From assembly GCA_021804315.1 (NCBI GenBank), contig JAJZHX010000006.1, positions 1 through 13,422 of the forward strand: a stretch of 13,422 nt of DNA, in the 5' to 3' direction. A model generated the notes under the pieces. The model saw only the letters and a program-made list of their open reading frames with translations. It did not search any database and was not told the DNA's origin. Positions 7,691 through 11,888 of this stretch are shown piece by piece (position 1 is the stretch's first letter; each line of letters starts with the position of its first letter). Source of the DNA: a bacterium. GTDB lineage: Bacteria > Patescibacteriota > Saccharimonadia > Saccharimonadales > UBA4665. The translations under genes were made by a program, and so were the position numbers.

Positions 7691-8574
7691 TTAGCTTGTT
7701 TCCCAAGAGCCTTTCTTTTTGATCGACGTTTAATATTATTTTTAGTTAGATATTTAGGGCTTAATCTATCAGATATTGAAGACTTGATAGGCAAAGCTTT
7801 CATCAGTAAACTAACACCGGCCAGATCATCTTCTTCTTTTGTTGCCGGTAGGGTATAGAGTACCTTTCTGGCTCGATTAGCGACGCGCCCAACAGTTGAA
7901 GACTCATCATGAACAATACTGCCGTCATGCATGTAGACTACACGAGTGGCAAAACGCGTTAACTCAGGATTATGTGTCACAAAGATAATCGTATTGCCCA
8001 TTTTATGAATTTCAGATAATAGCTCCATAACTAGCCTGGAACTACCGCTATCTAAATTACCGGTTGGCTCATCAGCTATAATTATCTGAGGGTTATTAAC
8101 TAGTGCTCTAGCTATGGCTACACACTGAAGTTGTCCTCCAGATAATTGCCCTGGTAAATAGTACTCTCTATCTTGAACACCCACCCGATCAAGCATTTCA
8201 CTAGCTATTTTAAGCCTTTTGGTTTGAGTAACGCCTTTATAAGTTAGCGGTAAAGCAACATTTTCTAAAGCCGAAAGTTTTGGTAAAAGATTGAAAAATT
8301 GAAAGATAAAACCAATCTTATCTCGCCTAATTTTAGCTGCTTGGTTAGAATTTAAACGTGATACCAATTTATCATTCAAGCGATATTGTCCATGAGAAGG
8401 TTTATCAAGTAAGCCAATTAAATTTAGTAAAGTGCTTTTACCGCAACCCGAGGGTCCCATCACAGCTACAAATTCACCTTTATCAATAGTAAGATTGACT
8501 TCGTCGAGAGCTAAGGTGGTAGCATCGCCGAAGCCGTACAGTTTACTGACGTCTTGCAATTGAATTAACGGCAT
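7687..8574 (-). CDS. MacB/LolD-type ABC transporter ATP-binding protein
   Basis: ATPase partner of the downstream permease. Walker A GPSGCGKST at residues 40-48, Q-loop Gln92 in FIFQFFNLLP, signature LSGGQ at 144-148, Walker B IIIADE with catalytic Glu169, D-loop NLD, and His201 in FVTHN are all present, so it should be active. The family usually reads LSGGQQQRVAIARAL; here the Arg is Cys151, one base change from CGT to TGT. The core ends near residue 225; the last 65-70 residues are an extension ending in a strongly basic tail (KRRSKRK), longer than the usual 220-250 length. Its role is unknown. The ATG lies about 13 bp after AAGGAG, a long spacing. The transcript probably starts in the gap shared with the divergent tRNA-Ser. 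Confidence 0.92.
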   Translation of the reverse strand: MPLIQLQDVSKLYGFGDATTLALDEVNLTIDKGEFVAVMGPSGCGKSTLLNLIGLLDKPSHGQYRLNDKLVSRLNSNQAAKIRRDKIGFIFQFFNLLPKLSALENVALPLTYKGVTQTKRLKIASEMLDRVGVQDREYYLPGQLSGGQLQCVAIARALVNNPQIIIADEPTGNLDSGSSRLVMELLSEIHKMGNTIIFVTHNPELTRFATRVVYMHDGSIVHDESSTVGRVANRARKVLYTLPATKEEDDLAGVSLLMKALPIKSSISDRLSPKYLTKNNIKRRSKRKALGKQAK

Positions 8575-8613
8575 TTACCAATAGTTTAACTCCTTATTTG
8601 CTAATCTAGCAAG

Positions 8614-8642
8614 ATGTTTTTGTAGTAATTTTAGTCTATAAT
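8614..8642 (+). promoter_or_regulatory. Possible promoter of tRNA-Ser
   Basis: A perfect -10 TATAAT at 8637-8642 lies 30 bp before the tRNA. The -35 at 17 bp spacing (ATGTTT) is poor. The position fits a short tRNA leader. Confidence 0.4.
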
Positions 8643-8672
8643 ATTTTTTAAACCAGCTTTTAAAGTTCTTAT

Positions 8673-8764
8673 GGAGGGATGCAAGAGCGGTTTAATTGGC
8701 ACGCTTGGAAAGCGTGTGTATGGGTAATACTGTACCGAGGGTTCGAATCCCTCTTCCTCCGCCA
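8673..8764 (+). tRNA. tRNA-Ser(GGA), CCA encoded
   Basis: A complete class II tRNA. The acceptor stem is GGAGGGA with TTCCTCC (one G-U pair), the discriminator is G8761, and CCA is encoded at 8762-8764. The anticodon stem CACGC/GCGTG (8700-8704 and 8712-8716) holds the loop TTGGAAA with anticodon GGA at 8707-8709, reading TCC and TCT. A long variable arm typical of tRNA-Ser lies between 8717 and about 8735, and the T arm is GAGGG TTCGAAT CCCTC (8737-8753). The accessory segment begins right after CCA, a common integration position. A reading frame crossing this gene on the plus strand is an artefact. Confidence 0.95.
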
Positions 8765-8852
8765 AAACACTGTCGTTGACTTAAGGCTTTTAACTTGGCT
8801 AAAACACTATCTTTCGTTGTCGTTTCCAGTAATTTTATTCCAGTGTTTTGGC
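8761..8852. repeat. Inverted repeat starting at the tRNA-Ser 3' end, with a third nested copy
   Basis: GCCAAAACACTG at 8761-8772, which includes the tRNA discriminator base and CCA, is repeated as a perfect 12-bp inverted copy at 8841-8852 (loop 68 nt). A third, direct copy with one change (GCTAAAACACT, 8798-8808) can pair with the same 3' arm through one G-U pair, so two mutually exclusive hairpins are possible. It could be an attachment-site structure, a tRNA trailer fold or a regulatory switch ahead of the Ntn hydrolase gene. Confidence 0.6.
8768..8797 (+). repeat. Direct repeat copy A (tRNA-proximal boundary)
   Basis: CACTGTCGTTGACTTAAG (8768-8785) matches 10766-10783 at 17 of 18 bases in the same orientation. 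Weaker similarity continues for about 12 more bases (AACTT shared). It lies 3 bp after the tRNA CCA and overlaps the inverted repeat. Confidence 0.55.
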
Positions 8853-8877
8853 AATTATCCCATGAAGGAAGGTATTT

Positions 8878-8898
8878 ATGATAGACTATTCCCTATAG
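8878..8898 (+). other. Six-codon mini-ORF with a strong ribosome binding site, in frame with the Ntn hydrolase
   Basis: AAGGAAGG (8865-8872) sits 5 bp before ATG 8878, the best Shine-Dalgarno of the island, but this frame encodes only MIDYSL before TAG TAA. The frame is the same as that of the gene starting at 8926, 27 bp further on. It may be a leader peptide or a relic of an older start interrupted by two adjacent stops. Confidence 0.35.
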
Positions 8899-8925
8899 TA
8901 AGCGAATGCAAAAGTAGACCTATTT

Positions 8926-9531
8926 ATGAGCTTAGTTATTTTTTTGAAAAAAGATGGCGCAATAGAAGCTACTGCGGATGATACGGCAGTCATTCTGGAA
9001 GAGAATGGCAAACTAAAAGCTAAAAAAAATGATTTTCAAAAAATCTATCCATTAAACAGCAAGTCAATTATAGGCTACGCAAGCCAAACACCGGTAAATG
9101 AGCAAGATTTATCCGGAATGACTGATAGTTTAGCTTTCTTTACTAAAGACATGAACACCATTAGCGAAATAGCCAACGAGTTTTGTGAATTCATTAGAGG
9201 CACAGATGAGCCTCGTCCAGACCAGATACTTATAGGGGGTGTAGATCCAGAGCCAAGGATATATAAACTTGATAGATGTCACAAAAACTTTAAGCCTGAA
9301 GAAGTGTTATATGACTATTGTTTTATAGGTTGGATCCATGTAGCAACGTGTGAATATCCCAATCATAAAGACAAGTCAGTTGACATTGCTGTAGATCTAA
9401 TACAACTAACATGCGACCACCCGATGATTAGTGGATTGATAGGGGGAAAGTTAAGAAGGTATGTTGTTGCTAATTCTGGAATAGAGCCAATACCTATGGA
9501 AGTAGAGATTAAGCAAACAAAAGTTAAATAA
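8926..9531 (+). CDS. Proteasome/HslV-fold Ntn hydrolase with N-terminal Ser (uncharacterised)
   Basis: A 201-residue protein. Removing Met1 gives SLVIFLKKDGAIEATAD, which aligns without gaps to HslV (TTIVSVRRNGHVVIAGD): Ser1 replaces nucleophile Thr1, Gly10 matches, Asp17 matches and Lys33 falls exactly on the catalytic Lys33. Next comes KIYPLNSKSIIGYAS (family: KIxxL.dkviaGfAG). The C-terminal half has DQILIGGVDPEPRIYKLD (family: lliaGyD...lyxlD) and SGLIGGKLRRYVVANSGIEPI, the usual GG-strand-DG ending. The Gly-Ser-Gly motif near residue 129 of proteasome subunits is not evident (FIGWIHVA). The ATG at 8926 is chosen because it exposes the Ser; it has no Shine-Dalgarno. No HslU, Anbu partner or proteasomal ATPase is adjacent. 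A self-compartmentalising peptidase is inferred from fold only. The gene lies just after the tRNA with a DUF3800 gene downstream. Confidence 0.7.
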   Translation: MSLVIFLKKDGAIEATADDTAVILEENGKLKAKKNDFQKIYPLNSKSIIGYASQTPVNEQDLSGMTDSLAFFTKDMNTISEIANEFCEFIRGTDEPRPDQILIGGVDPEPRIYKLDRCHKNFKPEEVLYDYCFIGWIHVATCEYPNHKDKSVDIAVDLIQLTCDHPMISGLIGGKLRRYVVANSGIEPIPMEVEIKQTKVK

Positions 9532-9559
9532 TCTTATTTATCTCCTGATACAAAACTAT

Positions 9560-9664
9560 ATGACTAAGAAAGATAAGCCTGTTAATAACCTTATTAAGGA
9601 TGAATTCTTTAAGGTTTTGAAAAAATTTAGTAAAAATAAACAAAAAAACAATAATTACATATAA
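9560..9664 (+). CDS. Small Lys-rich hypothetical protein (34 aa)
   Basis: ATG at 9560 opens 34 codons before TAA. The product is strongly basic (MTKKDKPVNNLIKDEFF, then KVLKKFSKNKQKNN) and could form one amphipathic helix at about residues 10-25. It fills part of the gap between the Ntn hydrolase gene (28 bp upstream) and the DUF3800 gene. No Shine-Dalgarno is present and the A-rich composition could produce such an ORF by chance. It is kept because small basic ORFs between paired accessory genes are often real; no family is recognised. Confidence 0.3.
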   Translation: MTKKDKPVNNLIKDEFFKVLKKFSKNKQKNNNYI

Positions 9665-9667
9665 AAC

Positions 9668-9702
9668 TTGCAATAATTGTAACTACTAAATTACAATTAT
9701 TG
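9668..9702 (+). promoter_or_regulatory. Promoter inside a perfect palindrome ahead of the DUF3800 gene
   Basis: Inverted repeat arms 9671-9682 and 9691-9702 (CAATAATTGTAA and its complement) are a perfect 12-bp match with an 8-nt loop, ending 4 bp before ATG 9707. The same stretch reads as a promoter: TTGCAA (9668-9673), 18 bp, TACAAT (9692-9697, 5 of 6), with predicted start near 9704. This suits a dimeric repressor operator or a leaderless, hairpin-flanked start. There is no room for a Shine-Dalgarno. Confidence 0.55.
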
Positions 9703-9706
9703 ATAT

Positions 9707-10435
9707 ATGATGGCTCAATCTGGACCAAAACCAAGACGTAATCTGCAAGGATATTTAGACGAAACAGGCTTACTTCACAATAATGATAGAATTTTCGGTT
9801 TAGGTTTAATAGTATCGCCAAATATTAACAAGCTTCATAAAGAGTTAATTAGACTACGTGACAGGTATAGTTTTCGTAAAGAATTTCATTTTACGGATGT
9901 TACAAGCCATAATATTCTTTACTACAAACACTTTATAAGTGAATTTTTTAAGACACCTAACAATACATTTTTAGCAGTAATTTACGATAAGAAAGTAGTT
10001 TCAATCAAAGACCACAGAAAGGCTTATAACGCATTTTGTGGCTCAATTGTTGCTGATTATATAAATACCTTAAGTAGTAAAAGTACGACAGACTATATTA
10101 CTCTTTTAGCTGATGATGTTTCTACTCCAAAAGATGACCATTTTGAAAAGGAAATACAGCGCAAAATAAAACTAAAGACTAGAAGACAAGCAATTAACAG
10201 CATAATTAGGTTAGAGTCTCATGCCGTAACAGAAATCCAATTGGTTGATGTCTTGATTGGGGCAGTCGCTTATTCTTATAAAATTCAGCTAGGAATAATC
10301 TCTAAACCAAATAAAGAGAAACTTGCATTAGTAAAGCATATCCAAAAGTGTGCAGGCGTACCAGCTTTGTCTACGCAACTAGATAGAAAGCTAAAAAACA
10401 ATATAAGGTTTACAATAAGAGAAATAACAAAATAA
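9707..10435 (+). CDS. DUF3800 domain protein (RNase H-like fold family)
   Basis: A 242-residue protein with the DUF3800 pattern: GYLDETG (Asp18) with the following FGLGLIVS strand, RKEFHF (Glu59), the ITLLADD strand ending in Asp136/Asp137, and QLVDVLIGAVAYSY (Asp181), which corresponds to the family's QlaDlxaGa helix. Together these give four acidic positions in RNase H order, so a metal-dependent nuclease activity is plausible, though I know of no proven biochemical role for the family. DUF3800 genes are common in phage, plasmid and defence neighbourhoods. The start is ATG 9707 or ATG 9710; no ribosome binding site is present. Gene order Ntn hydrolase, small ORF, DUF3800 on one strand suggests a cassette, but the palindromic promoter gives this gene its own control. 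A structured element begins 4 bp after the stop. Confidence 0.75.
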   Translation: MMAQSGPKPRRNLQGYLDETGLLHNNDRIFGLGLIVSPNINKLHKELIRLRDRYSFRKEFHFTDVTSHNILYYKHFISEFFKTPNNTFLAVIYDKKVVSIKDHRKAYNAFCGSIVADYINTLSSKSTTDYITLLADDVSTPKDDHFEKEIQRKIKLKTRRQAINSIIRLESHAVTEIQLVDVLIGAVAYSYKIQLGIISKPNKEKLALVKHIQKCAGVPALSTQLDRKLKNNIRFTIREITK

Positions 10436-10439
10436 AAAA

Positions 10440-10489
10440 GGATGGGCTTTGGGCCAACCGGTCAACAAAGGACCAGCCCACGCTCATCC
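10440..10489 (+). other. Structured GC-richer element after the DUF3800 stop
   Basis: Three nested pairings are visible: GGAT (10440-10443) with ATCC (10486-10489), GGGCT (10444-10448) with AGCCC (10475-10479), and GGTC (10460-10463) with GACC (10471-10474) around a 7-nt loop. It is notably richer in GC than its surroundings and starts 4 bp after the stop. It may be a transcript-end structure or a small RNA domain; no U-run follows. From 10490 to 10605 I see nothing further. Confidence 0.4.
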
Positions 10490-10605
10490 AGTGGCTATCA
10501 TACTACCTAACACATAATCAAGTCAATACTAACAAAACTAAATATAAAGCTTGTCAAATAACATACTGTGAACTTGTAAATTTTGTTACTTACTAACCCT
10601 ATCTA

Positions 10606-10764
10606 TCAACGCCAGAAACATAGGCGATAATCATTGCGGTGGTTATACCTAAATGCATATTCATCTGCGTAGGCTTGTACATATTTAGGGCAACGTGTCT
10701 ATAAACTCCCTTAATACCACACTTCATGTTTGACCATAAGGGCATAGTGCCAGACCCCATAAAT
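10606..10764 (-). pseudogene. IS1595/ISXO2-like transposase C-terminal fragment, frameshifted
   Basis: On the minus strand, LWSNMKCGIKGVYRHVA followed, after loss of one base near 10693, by KYVQAYADEYAFRYNHRND reproduces the end of ISXO2-type transposases (IEGFWSxxKRGIxGVYHxVxxKxLxxYxDEFxFRYNxR). The segment ahead of it (SEFMGSGTMPL) is degenerate and the IEG carrying a catalytic residue is not intact. The frame closes at TGA 10606-10608. The N-terminal two-thirds and terminal inverted repeats are not found. It is a dead remnant of an insertion sequence and evidence of past mobile DNA here. Confidence 0.75.
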
Positions 10765-10978
10765 TCACTGTCGTTGGCTTAAGCTCTTATAACTTTGCGT
10801 AGCATTAGGTACTGAATTAAGATTATTCGCTTGATCAATAACGGAGTTGCTACTGATGTGAGTTTAATCGTGGTTGTCTTAAGTTAGAGTTAAGCTTAGG
10901 ATTATTTGGTTGCTTATCGACAGGTCAACTCGAATTAGTACTATCGACAGTTGAATTATCCGAGTTTTGTTTATCCAT
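10765..10978 (-). pseudogene. Decayed small Asn/Ser/Gln-rich gene
   Basis: ATG at 10976-10978, 12 bp after the Nudix stop on the same strand and preceded closely by AGGAG, starts a frame that meets TGA at 10925-10927 and TAG at 10853-10855. A one-base frame change before the TAG continues as NSVIDQANNLNSVPNATQSY and ends KSLSQRQ at TGA 10765-10767. The product would be about 70 residues, low complexity, of unknown function. The ribosome binding site is only 2 bp from ATG. It may be chance readability, so confidence is low. Confidence 0.3.
10766..10797 (+). repeat. Direct repeat copy B (distal boundary)
   Basis: CACTGTCGTTGGCTTAAG (10766-10783) differs by one base from 8768-8785 and keeps weaker similarity to about 10797. 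The bases just before it (CCCCATAAATT) faintly resemble the tRNA 3' end plus trailer next to copy A. The two copies enclose the Ntn hydrolase, DUF3800 and the transposase fragment. Confidence 0.5.
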
Positions 10979-10990
10979 TGCTCCTAAATT

Positions 10991-11467
10991 CTAAACTACC
11001 CTTGTTACAAGTTTTCGAAGTGCAGCTAAAACTTCTTGGCTGACTTTAGTTTCATCAAGCGCATTTTGCTTACACCAAGACCATTCAGTGATCTCTAATT
11101 TATTAATATATTTAGGCAATAGCTTAATCTCACTTGCGTAAATTAAATATTTAAAGCCAAAGTTATAGGTTTGCCATTCACCACTAGTTAACAGCTGTTT
11201 TTTGATGTCACCAATATCTAAGCCAACCTCTTCTTTAACTTCTCTTACCAAGGCTTGGCTGATAGTTTCATTTTTGGCAATACCGCCCCCAGGTAGTGCC
11301 CAACGACCATCACTTAACCAGTTTTTAATCAATAACACCTCATCCTTGTAGTGAAGAATCAGATAAACCCTAGAGGTTCTTCTAATGAATAGCCTCATTA
11401 AAGGCCTTAATAATAGCCATAAAGAAAAACCTAATTTAATATACCAGTTATAGATAGTCTTGCGCAC
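10991..11467 (-). CDS. Nudix hydrolase with N-terminal membrane helix
   Basis: A 158-residue protein with a complete Nudix box at residues 61-83: G61, five residues, E67, seven residues, then REVKEEVGL (REUXEEXGU), which binds the metal and hydrolyses nucleoside diphosphates linked to another group. RWALPGGG just before it is the standard lead-in. Residues 8-29 are hydrophobic and followed by RRTSR, suggesting a membrane anchor with the catalytic domain in the cytoplasm, unusual for small housecleaning Nudix enzymes. The substrate cannot be deduced. The start is GTG at 11465-11467, directly after an in-frame TAG, so it cannot extend upstream; TAAAAT at 11474-11479 lies 6 bp before it, again hinting at a leaderless message. 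It is divergent from the small membrane protein gene. Confidence 0.88.
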   Translation of the reverse strand: MRKTIYNWYIKLGFSLWLLLRPLMRLFIRRTSRVYLILHYKDEVLLIKNWLSDGRWALPGGGIAKNETISQALVREVKEEVGLDIGDIKKQLLTSGEWQTYNFGFKYLIYASEIKLLPKYINKLEITEWSWCKQNALDETKVSQEVLAALRKLVTRVV

Positions 11468-11483
11468 CTAGCTATTTTACTAC

Positions 11484-11512
11484 TCAACAGCTAATAAGAT
11501 TTAGGCTACAAT
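11484..11512 (+). promoter_or_regulatory. Promoter giving a likely leaderless transcript for the clp-like operon
   Basis: TCAACA (11484-11489, 4 of 6), 17-bp spacer and TACAAT (11507-11512, 5 of 6). Transcription would begin about 7 bp later, at or next to the A of ATG 11520, and no Shine-Dalgarno exists. Confidence 0.45.
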
Positions 11513-11519
11513 ACTACTT

Positions 11520-11888
11520 ATGTTTATTTCAGTGTTTTTTGGGTGGTGGTATAAAGACGGCTGGGCAATCGTTTTCTCTGGCTTTAGTAAGCGCTCTCAA
11601 GCGATTTTAAGAGCCTTTTCGGTTAGTCAGTTACTAGCCACGCTGTTTGCTCCGTGGAAAAGAATTATTAGTTATCCAGGGGCATCATTATCTGACAAAT
11701 ATCAGGCTTGGGTCGATAACATTTTTAGTCGAACTATTGGCTTTATAGTTAGGCTGATGGTCATCATTGTTGCTTGTCTAGCAATAATCGTAACAGCCTT
11801 ATTAACATTAATTGAAGTTGTCATCTGGCCTTTATTACCGCCAGCTGTAGTTTTAGGAGTTGTAGCAGGCATATTATGGAAAGCATGA
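11520..11888 (+). CDS. Small membrane protein, operon partner of the ClpC-like ATPase
   Basis: A 122-residue protein of no recognised family. Residues 1-20 are aromatic and hydrophobic (FFGWWYKDGW) and may form a first membrane or interfacial helix. Residues 25-50 are amphipathic and end in APWKRI. Two clear membrane helices follow at about 73-97 and 98-119. Its stop overlaps the ATG of the next gene by 4 bp (ATGA), so the two are translationally coupled and probably act together. The neighbour is itself membrane anchored, so this could be a subunit, adaptor or substrate-guiding partner of a membrane-bound Clp complex; that is inference from context only. Confidence 0.8.
   Translation: MFISVFFGWWYKDGWAIVFSGFSKRSQAILRAFSVSQLLATLFAPWKRIISYPGASLSDKYQAWVDNIFSRTIGFIVRLMVIIVACLAIIVTALLTLIEVVIWPLLPPAVVLGVVAGILWKA

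Noticed and set aside
8673..8764. Antisense protein reading GGGRGIRTLGTV across the tRNA
   Set aside because: This is the well-known spurious translation of the complement of a tRNA 3' half.
8761..8852. Integron attC-like site
   Set aside because: Inverted arms are present but the paired R and L boxes, the extrahelical bases and any tyrosine integron integrase are not recognisable.
8679..8981. 100-codon plus-strand reading frame
   Set aside because: It starts inside tRNA-Ser, crosses the repeats and overlaps the Ntn hydrolase start; the composition is not protein-like.
9627..9821. 64-codon minus-strand reading frame
   Set aside because: Antisense to the start of the DUF3800 gene and to the palindromic promoter; no family resemblance.
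10900..10960. CRISPR-like short repeats (two TATCGACAG copies)
   Set aside because: Only two short, unequal copies with no regular spacing; better explained by low-complexity codons.
10765..10978. UGA read as glycine, which would lengthen the small minus-strand ORF
   Set aside because: The frame also meets TAG, and other genes here use TGA as a true stop with ATGA overlaps.
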